From: Oncomelania hupensis
Taxonomy: Eukaryota; Mollusca; Gastropoda; Littorinimorpha; Pomatiopsidae
Direction: 5' to 3'
Length of the DNA stretch: 64,000 nucleotides
Assembly: GCA_036898135.1 (NCBI GenBank)
Contig: CM072519.1
Coordinates: 68,865,840 to 68,929,839, forward strand
Below, piece after piece: positions 55,029 through 64,000 of the stretch. Within the stretch, counting starts at the first letter, position 1, and the number at the start of each line of letters is the position of its first letter. The notes beneath the pieces were generated by a model. That model had not been told where the DNA came from, searched no databases, and saw only the letters and a list, made by a program, of their open reading frames with translations. A program made the translations under genes and the position numbers.

Positions 55029-58000
55029 TGTCTGCCCTGTGGGTTCGGGCATTAAATAGAATAGACCCAACGTTTCCAGGCGTGTCGTAAGAGGCGACTA
55101 ACAGGGGTGATGTTAGCACGGCATCACTGGGTGAAAGTCTTCTACACAGAAGTCACCAGCCAGGGCGGAGGAACCTCACGTTACTACAGGTTCAACGACC
55201 ACGTGCTCAGGGCCAAGGCGAGCCACACTGTATTCGTGGATTTTGGCTGTGGCCAACAGCCTGGAGAGGATTGGGCACCACCAGGTCTTTTTTGCCCAAG
55301 ACACACTACATGATGACACTATCCATGAATTCCATACCGGATCGGTCGTCGCCCGGCACAAGGACCACGCCTTCCGTTGGCCACCAGGACGGAGGTGTTA
55401 AGTATGCTACTGATGGACAATTTAGCAAGATCCGCACGAGAAACAACATCGTCATAGGAACCTGGAATGTCAGGACCCTAACTGCGGAAGGAAAATTAGA
55501 AGAACTGGCCCACGAGTTGGACCACTATTGATGGAATGTTCTAGGCATCAGCAAACTGCGCTAGAAAGGCCTAGGTGAAACAACGACCGACAAAGGCCAC
55601 AAGCTCTATTTCAGCGGTAGAGATGACAGGCATGAACATGGCGTTGGATTCTTGGTCCACAAGAACATTCTAGCCACTGTCATGGGTTGCCGCCCAGTCT
55701 CCAGTAGACTCATTACCATCCGCGTGAGAGCAGCCCCTTTCAACATCACCATCATCCAGGCCTATGCCCCAACATCAAACTATGACGACAGCGAAGTGGA
55801 GGATTTTTATGAAAATCTACAGGCGGTCCTTGACCAAGTGCCGAAGAAGGACATAGCCATAGTGCAAGGCAACTGGAATGCAGGGTTACCAACCACTACG
55901 GAATTTCCGTAGTTTACTCTGGAAACGAATATGGAGCTACGCAAATCGAAAATTTACTACGGAAAGTCAATTTTCAACGATAGTATTACAGTTTTCACGA
56001 GTTTTATTGAGCGCCTGTGCCTCCCGTAGCACCTCGAGGTCACGGTCATTCGGTTTACGTGCATGGTGTAATACATCATGCTCCCAGTGCATGTTAGGAA
56101 ATTCGACCAATCACCGTGAAGTGGTTTTGCAAACGGCCAATCGGTGCACAAAACCTCGACCTTTCTCAGAAATTCTGTGACACTTTCGTTTCCGGGTCAC
56201 GTTCTACAGCGCGAGAAGAAAAGTTTGTGTGCCGCGTATTTTGAATCCATAATGCCAAAAAGAAAGAAAACTAGCGATGAAAGCCCAGAAAAAAAGAAGA
56301 TGACAGCAAATCAAGAGTACAGGAAAGAGTATTCTGAAAAATTTCCATGCATCACTGCGTCATCGAGATCAAAACACAGCGTGTATTGTACAGGTGCTTG
56401 GCAGATTTTAGCATTCAACATGGCGGCTTCCACGATGTGAGGCGACACGTGAATGGCAATCGTCACAAAAGTCGTTGCCCTGATCCAGAAAAGTTAGTCC
56501 CTGTTCAGTCGGTAGCCACCTTCTTCAAGCCCGATATGGATCTCTCAATAATTCGTTGCAGACTGTGTATGCATGTCTTCGTTAAAAAAAAAAGCGAGGA
56601 CGTATGGCTACAAAAAATGTCATAAAACTACTGAAATTCAGAATTTTTACTACTGAAAACTTTTTTGGGGGTTGGCAACTCTGGGAATGCCAAGGTTGGC
56701 CAAGATGCGCACAACTGGGGAGACACATGTGGACCCCACTGCAACAACGAGACAAATGACAGGGGTCTGAGACTGTTGGAGTTTGCCAGATACAACAATC
56801 TGGTACTGGCAAACACGCGTGGTCTCCACAAAAACTCCAGACGATGGGCATGGCACAGTCCCGGCAGGGAGCATCACAACCAAATAGACTACATCATGGT
56901 CAAGAAACGCTTCAGATCAAGCATCAACATTGGAAGGACACGCACTTTTCCAGGAGCAGACATCAGAAGTGACCACAATCTCGTGATGGATGTCTTTCCG
57001 GCTCCACTTGAAGAGAGTAAATACAGCAAAGTGCACTAGACTGAAGTTTGACCTGGACAAACTGCAAGACCCGGAGGTGGCAGAACTATTTCAGGCCACA
57101 ATTGGAGGGAAATTTGCACCACTGCTCATTTTGGGGGCTGGTGAAGTAGATGTCAACACCATGACCACCACCTTCAACTCAGCTGTGACAGATGCCGCCA
57201 CTGAGATCCTTGGCAAGCACCGACCAAAGAAGAAGCCGTGGATCACACCTGAACTTTTGGATCTGTGTGATAAACGAAGAGAGATGAAAAAGAAAAAACA
57301 CCTCACAGGGAGCTGATGCCTACCGAAAAATCAACAATGACATCCGAAAAGGCATGCGCACAGCAAAGGAGACCTGGATAGAAGATCAATGCCAGGAAAT
57401 AGAGAACAGTCTGAACAAGAACAACAGCAAGAAGGCCTACCAGACTGTGAAGCGGCTGACAAGTGTCAAACAGCCCAAAGTCTCCACAATCCAAAGCAAG
57501 TCTGGCATATGCCTTACAGAAGAACAAGAAGTCTTGGACAGATGGACAGAGTACTGCTCTCACCTTTACAACCATACACCAAATGGAGACCCATCAGTTC
57601 TAGCATGTCCCGAGAACAGAGAAGAAGAAGAAATCCTTCCAATTCTCCGGGAAGAAGTTGAGGCAGCAGTGCAATCGCTAAAGAAAGGGAGGTCAGCTGG
57701 AGTGGACAACATACCCGCGGAGCTGCTACAAGCAGGAGGAGAAGCAATGATTGATGCCCTCACCATTATCTGTAACAAGATCTGGAAGAGTGGGGAGTGG
57801 CCTATACCATGGACCCAGTCGCTTGTCATCACTCTTCCCAAAAAAGGTAGTTAAATTACCGCACCATCAGCCTCATCAGCCTCATCAGCCATCCCAGCAA
57901 GGTCCTACTGAAAATAATACTCAACTGGTTGAAACCCCAAGCTGAACAAATCATAGCTGAAGAACAAGCAGGATTCAGGGCAGGGCGAAGTACCACTGAA

Positions 58001-59165
58001 CAGATTTTCAACCTCAGAATAATCTGTGAGAAATACCTACAGCACCATCATCTATATCATGTGTTCATAGACTTCAAGAAGGCGTTTGACCGAGTCTGGC
58101 ATGCAGCTCTATGGGCAACAATGAAAGTGTACAACATCAGCCCTAAAATTATTGAAGTCATCAAAAGCCTGTATGACAAGGCTACCAGTGCAGTCCTCCA
58201 CAACAGCGCCATCGGGAACTAGTTCAGAACAACAATCAGTGTGCGTCAAGGATGCCTACTCTCTCCAACACTCTTCAGCATCTTCCTAGAGCGCATCATG
58301 TCAGATGCTCTTGCAGGTCATGAAGGCACAGTCAGCTTATGGGGTAGAGCAATCTCCAATCTTCGTTTTGCAGATGACATTGATGGATTGGCTGGAGAGG
58401 AATAAGAACTTGAACAGCTGGTACAGAGGCTTGACACCACCTCCAGAACTTATGGAATGGAAATAAGTGCAGAGAAGACCAAAATGATGACCAACAACAC
58501 CAATGGCATCAACACGGACATCAAAGTCCAAGGCCAATCCCTCAACACAGTGCATAGCTTCAAATATTTAGGAGCCATTGTATCAGACAATGGGTCCCGA
58601 CAGGAAGTCCTCTCCAGGATCGCACAAACAACTGCTGCCCTGACAAGGTTGAAGCCCATTTGGAAAGACAGGACCATCAGTCTACATTCCAAAGTAAGAC
58701 TGCTGCGCTCCCTTGTCATCTCCATCTTCCTTTATGCTTGCGAAGCATGGACCCTGACAGCAGATCTCCAACGAAGAATACAAAGCATGGAGATGAGGTG
58801 CTACAGAAGACTTCTGGGCATTTCCTATACACAACAAATCACCAACGACGAAGTCCGACAGACCATCACACAAGCCATTGGACAACACGATGACCTGCTT
58901 ACAGTGGTGAAGAAACAGAAATTCTGAAGGTATGGCCATGTCACCAGATCATCAGGCCTTGCAAAGACTATTCTGCAAGGCACAGTGCAAGGAGGTAGAA
59001 GAAGAGGGAGACCGAAAAAGAGGTGGGAGGACAACATTCGAGAATGGACTGGTTTGACACTGAGCGAAGCCATCAGGGCTGCTGAGGACAGAGAAAGATG
59101 GAGTATGCTGGTTAAACGATCGTCTGTGGTGCCCCTACGACCTCCGGGTTACAGGATAGGATAGG
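55029..59165 (+). pseudogene. RTE-clade LINE, apparently full-length, inactive
   Basis: Flanked by ATTTTCATGT on both sides (about 55019-55028 and 59166-59175). Without the hAT insertion it is about 3.3 kb, the usual RTE length. Endonuclease: IVIGTWNVRTLTAEGKLEEL (55450), GVGFLVHKN, IIQAYAPTSNYDDSEV, then DYIMVKKRF and RSDHNLV after the hAT. Reverse transcriptase: EEQAGFRAGRSTTEQIFNLR, HVFIDFKKAFDRVW (58059), FADD (58367), then GRRRGRPKKRWEDNIREW. Several stops and frameshifts kill it. The 3' end is TACAGGATAGGATAGG, a short microsatellite tail. Confidence 0.9.
55881..56683 (+). mobile_element. hAT-like element inside the RTE LINE, TSD GGAATG
   Basis: An 803-bp copy related to 4003-4873. Ends CAGGGTTACCAACC and GGTTGGCAACTCTG, with GGAATG at 55875-55880 and 56684-56689. 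Keeps the start of the transposase (56252, MPKRKKTSDESPEKKK) and, in another frame, a BED-like finger (DVRRHVNGNRHKSRC). No catalytic core. Confidence 0.88.
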
Positions 59166-59240
59166 ATTTTCATGTAGAATATTGCAAGTTCCATATGGAT
59201 CATGTGAGTCATATGGACTGTTTCCTTCTATTTTTTACAC
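59166..59240 (+). repeat. Half-site-rich repeat, copy C right part
   Basis: ATTGCAAGTTCCATATGGAT and GTGAGTCATATGG match the end of 62430-63190, continuing the left part at 54926-55028. Confidence 0.75.
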
Positions 59241-59300
59241 TGTCTTTTTCTGTAGAATTTTAATTATTGCATGTTTTGTTTGTTTCAGATGTAATGAAAT

Positions 59301-59780
59301 ATGGTAATTTTTGAGGAGCCTACTGGTGTACTGGAGGTGTGGAATTTTCATATAGATCAGAGCAGACGTGTTCAGAACACAGAAGAAGTTAACATTTGTA
59401 TGTTTACTGAGCTCGGAATTTTGATTCGGAGCAACTTTGATGAGCCTAGTGTCGTGGACCCTAGAATTTCTGGAAAGGACTGCTTTGGATTGGGCATAAC
59501 TGTTAGTGTTAACTGTCCATTCACATTGTGCAGAAGTACAGTCCCTGAACATATTAATGGACTTGTCAGCATTAAATCCAGGCACGTTGTGAAAGAACCA
59601 AAGCCCAAGGCAGAGTACAATCTGACCAGCAAGCAGAACTTTCAAAAATTTGTTTGCCAGCCTGTGGGTACATGTGACCTGCGACATGTCATCAATTTGG
59701 TTTTGCTTAGCTTGTGTTGGGGATCTGTGAAGATTTTTGGGGAGATAGAGGAGAAGCCAAAGGTACAGCCTATGTGCTAA
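59301..59780 (+). CDS. Unrecognised ORF upstream of the membrane protein
   Basis: 159 residues, unrelated to any family I know, with no signal peptide or repeat. It lies 12 bases after a possible splice acceptor (TTTGTTTGTTTCAG, ending 59288) and 118 bases before the next start codon. It may be a long upstream ORF in a 5' UTR, part of a 3' UTR, or chance. The overlapping minus-strand frame is also open, which weakens the coding case. Confidence 0.25.
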   Translation: MVIFEEPTGVLEVWNFHIDQSRRVQNTEEVNICMFTELGILIRSNFDEPSVVDPRISGKDCFGLGITVSVNCPFTLCRSTVPEHINGLVSIKSRHVVKEPKPKAEYNLTSKQNFQKFVCQPVGTCDLRHVINLVLLSLCWGSVKIFGEIEEKPKVQPMC

Positions 59781-59898
59781 AGAACGAGACTCAATCTTCT
59801 GCACAGCTTTCTTGTATATAGAAAAAAAAAAGTAGGGGGTGGTGTTGGTTGAGAGTATTTTTTCACAGAGGGCTTTCCCTATTAGTTTAATTTGCAAA

Positions 59899-60936
59899 AT
59901 GGCAAGCGGTATATTCTTGGCGAGGTTTGTTCTTTGTCTTGTGTCGGTTGTAGTCACCTTTACTAGCGGAGCTCCAGCTCAATATTACAATGGGATGTCA
60001 CAGGTTCTACCTGTTGGATGTTCTCAATGGTTTGAGGAGAACTTGTTCTGTCCAGACAACAGAGAACTTAAAGAATTTCTTGACAGTAAGTGCTGTTCAG
60101 CATTCCCAAATACAAAGCTTCACTGTCAGATAGTGACTGACCACCAAGGTTGGTCCAAACCTTTGCCTGCTTGCATGAAAGAAATCGATATCCCTGCTGG
60201 CTACTCCATTGTCTTAAATGTAGAGATGCACGGAAGGCCTACGATGAGCCAGATTCCCTGCTCTAACAATAGTTACGAACCTGAAGAGCGCCAGAGCTCA
60301 CATATTATTTACCCTCACTGCAGCAATACGAAAAGTAAATGTAACATTGCTGGACAAGAACTTCTCTGTAGAGGGGGCCCTACAGGTGATGACCGTTGCA
60401 CATGCAGCAAAGGATTCCAGCCTACTGGACCACAGTGTGGGTCCAATGGCTTTGCTGCTAATGATAACTGTTATTGCCAACAGTTGAAGTGTCCAATGGG
60501 GCAAGAAGCAGTTCGCATTTTACCAACTTCTTTGTGGTCACCACCCCTTTGCGATGCTTTTTTTGAAAAGATTGAATTTGTTTGTAAGAATACAACCACC
60601 ACCACAAAATCTAGCATTGAAAACCCCAAAACACCAGTCCAAAGTTCAACTACCCTTGTTACTAGTGATGGCAATTTCCTTGGCACTACAGTCCCTCCTA
60701 TAAGCGTTGACACCAAGGTCCATGGCGACATAGCATCTAGTGCTATAGATGTTGTGACCAGAATTTTCTGGGCTGTTGTTGCATTTTTTGCTCTTATTTT
60801 CCTGTTGGGAGCGCTGATTGTTCTAATCATCGTGCGACAATTCAGAAAAGTAACTACACAGAGAGTATTCTATAATCAAGCAGATGTGGAGAAGGAGGGA
60901 GCAGCAATAAACAGTGTCAGAGAAGGCACACATTAA
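59899..60936 (+). CDS. Cysteine-rich type I membrane protein, single exon, unidentified
   Basis: 345 residues from ATG 59899. I preferred this Met over 59839 because a signal peptide follows immediately (LARFVLCLVSVVVTF, likely cut near TSG-AP). The ectodomain (residues 41-229) has 18 cysteines, including an EGF-like CTCSKGFQPTGPQC; N-glycosylation sites at about N123 and N231; a Thr/Ser/Pro stalk (231-272); one transmembrane helix (289-312, WAVVAFFALIFLLGALIVLI); and a 33-residue basic tail with VFYNQADVEKEG. It looks like a receptor or adhesion-type surface protein. No family assignment is possible by eye. The lack of introns suggests a retrogene or a naturally single-exon gene. Confidence 0.8.
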   Translation: MASGIFLARFVLCLVSVVVTFTSGAPAQYYNGMSQVLPVGCSQWFEENLFCPDNRELKEFLDSKCCSAFPNTKLHCQIVTDHQGWSKPLPACMKEIDIPAGYSIVLNVEMHGRPTMSQIPCSNNSYEPEERQSSHIIYPHCSNTKSKCNIAGQELLCRGGPTGDDRCTCSKGFQPTGPQCGSNGFAANDNCYCQQLKCPMGQEAVRILPTSLWSPPLCDAFFEKIEFVCKNTTTTTKSSIENPKTPVQSSTTLVTSDGNFLGTTVPPISVDTKVHGDIASSAIDVVTRIFWAVVAFFALIFLLGALIVLIIVRQFRKVTTQRVFYNQADVEKEGAAINSVREGTH

Positions 60937-61169
60937 AGGAACAAAACCGAATCAAGGCTGTCACATGCCAAGTTTGGGATTCATGAGTGTTTTGTATGTT
61001 CAGTGTTCAGCATTTGCAAGTGCATTATGTGGTTTAGGTCTAGTATTTTATGCATCGAGCATTAATGATTACGTTTGACAGTGTTTTTTCTAAGTTAATT
61101 TTTGATTGGATCGTCTCCAGAATTTCCTAGGTTATATCGTAGCCTGGTAAAAATGAAATTGGGGTTAGA
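60937..61169 (+). other. Probable 3' UTR of the membrane protein gene
   Basis: Noncoding. No clear AATAAA before the retroposon begins. Confidence 0.35.
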
Positions 61170-61745
61170 TTGATTGATTGATTGTTGCTTTAGGTCCAGC
61201 AGACTCTTCCGAGCCAAATCAGGACCGGACAACCCCCCCAATCCGCATAAAAGATCTGCCGAAACAACCCTAGTGGGAAAATTGAATGCCCTTCACCGGC
61301 CAGTCACTTTACAATAAAGACATCCCACGCAGGGGACGGTTGAGGCTTTACCCCAACTACTCGAACCCCCGGTTACAAAAACAAAATAGAATACAAACAT
61401 CATTATAAATCATCAACAAAACACATACATATAAAATGCCTATAGTGCTAAATAATAACATCATAGGAAGCCCTAGTGACCACCCGGCAGAAAGCGTCCA
61501 ACACTCCCAAGCTGATCCAACAGACCTCGTACACAAACAAGGAGCCTTGTCCAGGAAGAGTTTTCAAGAAAAAAGGTAGGTCATTGAACTAGCGAAGAAG
61601 AAGATAGTATAGCAGAGTGATAGGACAGATCAGGAATGGGAAAGAGCAAATGAGGAAGACAGCGACAGTGAGAATTTAAAGCACTAAATTTCCAGAAAGT
61701 GGGTATACTATTTATACTGAAACCCCCGGCACTCCAACGGGGGCA
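61170..61745 (-). repeat. ~585-bp retroposon family, copy 3
   Basis: Inverted copy. It starts on plus with a GATT-repeat tail (61172-61186) and TTTAGGTCCAGCAGACTC, and ends at ACTGAAACCCCCGGCACTCC. The tail repeat (GATT) differs from copy 1 (ATGTA). Confidence 0.78.
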
Positions 61746-62429
61746 CTGTTGCCGCAGTGAATCAGTCATGCCTACAAAGGCAAGACAGGTTTTCAACTGG
61801 GGCTTTCACTTTTCCCTTTATAGGTTAGAACAATCTACAGTGGCAAGATTGCTCATGACCCCAAGGGGATGGGGTTAGATGCCAGCTGGCGTTAAAATGC
61901 GTAGAGAGAAAGCATAGCCATAGACCTTGGTTCCAAATACTATAACTATAATTATGGTGCAGAGTTCCTTTTCTTCCTTCAAGGAAAGTATCTCTGTTCA
62001 AAATATGTAGTTGTATTCTGGCACACAAATCCAAACATATATGTCTGCTTGCACGACTCCATGTCAATGAAACGTGCTCTGGGCACAAAATGGGGATCTC
62101 CCACTTTGCAGGTAATTTATAGTAAATTCCTTTGAATTATAATCAATTTCTTTGCAATCTTTTGTGGGGTATAAAATGATTAACTATTCTAAAATGTTAC
62201 CATTATGAGCGATTCTCCAGAGTTCTAGGTCAAACTAATTGAGGCTTGAAGGAATTTAGATAAGAATGTTGACCTTTTTAGGCTTTTAATTATTTCAGTC
62301 TCATGCTTAGCAATGGAAGTTTTATGTACTCGCATAACATTTTTTTGTTGTTGCCAATGTGTGCGAGATGAGTTGTAAATAGTCCAATAATGACATTTTA
62401 AAAAGAAATTTAAAAGAAAAAAGTTTCCT
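61746..62429. other. No feature seen
   Basis: Noncoding spacer between two repeats. Confidence 0.4.
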
Positions 62430-63190
62430 CCACCTGTTCACCGTTTGCCAGTGCTAAACTTGCAAGTGGATTAATATCTTACAACCTATTTTAACTACAC
62501 AACAATCAAACTTGGTAAGATTGTGTATTTTCATGATGCTTCATAAATGAGCAGTGAATTAATGACTAAACTTCAAGGTCAAGATATTAACAGGTTCAAC
62601 AAATAACAATTTTTTCAAAATTTTTATTTTAATTGTAAAAAGTTATTATCAATAAACTTGCGATGCTTTGATGCATGATCGATAATCAATGAGGCACACA
62701 TTTTTGGAAATTTGCGCAACCTCACTCCAAGATCAAGGTCATTGGAGCTGTTCAAAGTTGGTTAATCTAGGTACTTTGAAGTGACCTTGACCCTAAATTA
62801 TGAGATATAAAGTCCCAACATGTTGTAGTTACAGATGAAAGATTGATCTTTCATATATCTTCCGTTTTTGCATTGACCTTGAAGGTCAAGGTCATTTTAG
62901 GCCTTGCAAAAAACTTTCTTTTTTAAAGTCATTATACAGCGGAATGGCTCTATATTTATTCCATAGTATGCTATAACATTGGATTATTTGATCATACATG
63001 AGCATGAGAGGCCACATGAAGGTGAAGGTCATCTCAAGGTCAAAATCATAGAAAGATCAAAGTTGGCATTACTTAGCATTTTAATGCCACCGTTCATTTA
63101 GGTTTTTTTCTCGGCACTCATTTTCATGTTAAATATTGCAAGTTCCATAAGGAGCATGGGAGTCATATGATCTTTGCCCTTCTATGAAAA
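62430..63190 (+). repeat. Nuclear-receptor half-site-rich repeat, copy B
   Basis: Homologous to copy A. Half-sites include TTCAAGGTCAAG (62573), GATCAAGGTCATTGG (62732), AAGTGACCTTGACCC (62780), ACCTTGAAGGTCAAGGTCA (62875) and CTCAAGGTCAAA (63033). Boundaries are set by where copies A and B diverge. Confidence 0.8.
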
Positions 63191-64000
63191 AGGGACAATA
63201 AGGTAAAAAAAAATAAAATAAAAATTAAAAATAGTTTTACTCTACATATTACTATGTTATTTGTTAACAGTGGAACAAGGGAGCAAATACGTAATTCGTT
63301 AAAATTTATTCCTTTCTTATTATTACAGGATTCCTTTGTTAATAATGCTATTTTTGCCATTTTTTTATTATGCACACTTACTCTGTTTAATTTTACCATT
63401 GGTGATTTTGATCATGCTTTTTTTTGTTGCTTTCATTTTTGCCATAATTGATGCTTTGTGTATTCTTTTGGTGCTTGCCAATTTTGGATGATTGATGTTA
63501 TGAATGTTTTGCTAAGTTGACATATTTCCACAAATTATATGCAGTTAGTGGTGATTTTTCAGTGAATGTTCCAAATTGCTGCATGTTGCATGTTTTTCTA
63601 TTGTGTGAAACTTTTTATTGAATGAAATATTTTGAATGGAAGATGAAATAACTTGCCATGTGGAGAAAGAACAACTGGTCATTTTGTAAGAGAGCATGGT
63701 GCACTGAAGTTTACAATAAAATAATTTCTTTGTAAACACGTTGCTTGCTTTTTCTACTGTCAACATTTCATTGTATATATTGAACAAGAGTACATAACCA
63801 ACATGTGGATAACATTGTGATTAGTAAAGTGTGGAGGTTTTGCTGAATGAAGTATTTTACAATCAAATCTTGGCTCTTTTAAATTAATGTTGCTTATTGT
63901 CATGTTGTCTACATCTACCTTGTTAACAATATCGAACAACATATTTTGTATTGGAGGAGGAAATTAGAATGTAGCTGAGATGAGGGTACAAAAAAGGGGT
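63191..64000. other. AT-rich end of window
   Basis: No gene or repeat recognised. Confidence 0.4.

Noticed and set aside
55029..55130. HDV-like ribozyme at the RTE 5' end
   Set aside because: A short GTCG/CGAC stem is visible, but I could not build the nested pseudoknot by eye.
59235..59957. 240-codon minus-strand ORF
   Set aside because: It overlaps the plus-strand ORF and the membrane protein start, has no domain, and is likely chance.

Overview
This is animal nuclear DNA with spliced genes, long introns and very dense mobile elements. The repertoire (L2-, CR1- and RTE-type LINEs, tRNA/5S-type SINEs, hAT, piggyBac and THAP-type DNA transposons) together with the two conserved genes suggests a lophotrochozoan, most likely a mollusc. 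That assignment is inference, because no species-diagnostic gene is present.

Left end (1-29.3 kb): two conserved RNA-processing genes lie head to head. The first two coding exons of CTNNBL1 are on the minus strand (1268-1297 and 599-757). The whole of ZC3H18 is on the plus strand (ATG 2296, stop 29303-29305). I could place 19 coding exons of ZC3H18 with compatible splice phases, giving about 1,455 residues. One base appears to be missing in a G run of exon 12. The two genes share a short divergent promoter with ETS-like and CCAAT-like motifs. ZC3H18 introns hold hAT elements, nested piggyBac elements, an inverted LINE, several SINEs and minisatellites.

Middle (29.3-53.5 kb): no host gene could be supported. 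A 13-copy minisatellite (30.5-31.06 kb) is followed by sparse noncoding DNA, then by a nest of transposons. One L2-clade LINE (about 39.08-48.66 kb) has been opened by four insertions: an AT-flanked THAP/YqaJ-type DNA transposon, a hAT element, an unclassified element that itself holds a CR1-like LINE fragment, and a 237-bp MITE. Removing an insertion with one copy of its target duplication restores the L2 reading frame in at least three cases.

Right end (53.5-64 kb): an orphan candidate exon (53541-53604) is followed by an apparently full-length but dead RTE-clade LINE (55029-59165). That LINE carries a hAT insertion and is itself inserted in a repeat rich in nuclear-receptor half-sites. Beyond it lies an uninterrupted ORF (59899-60936) for a cysteine-rich type I membrane protein that I do not recognise, preceded in the same open stretch by a second unrelated ORF.

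The strongest unexpected patterns are these: six hAT-like elements all with exact 6-bp target duplications; the compact THAP/YqaJ-armed transposon with an AT duplication; the chimeric tRNA/5S SINE family; and a dispersed repeat carrying many AAGGTCA-type sites.
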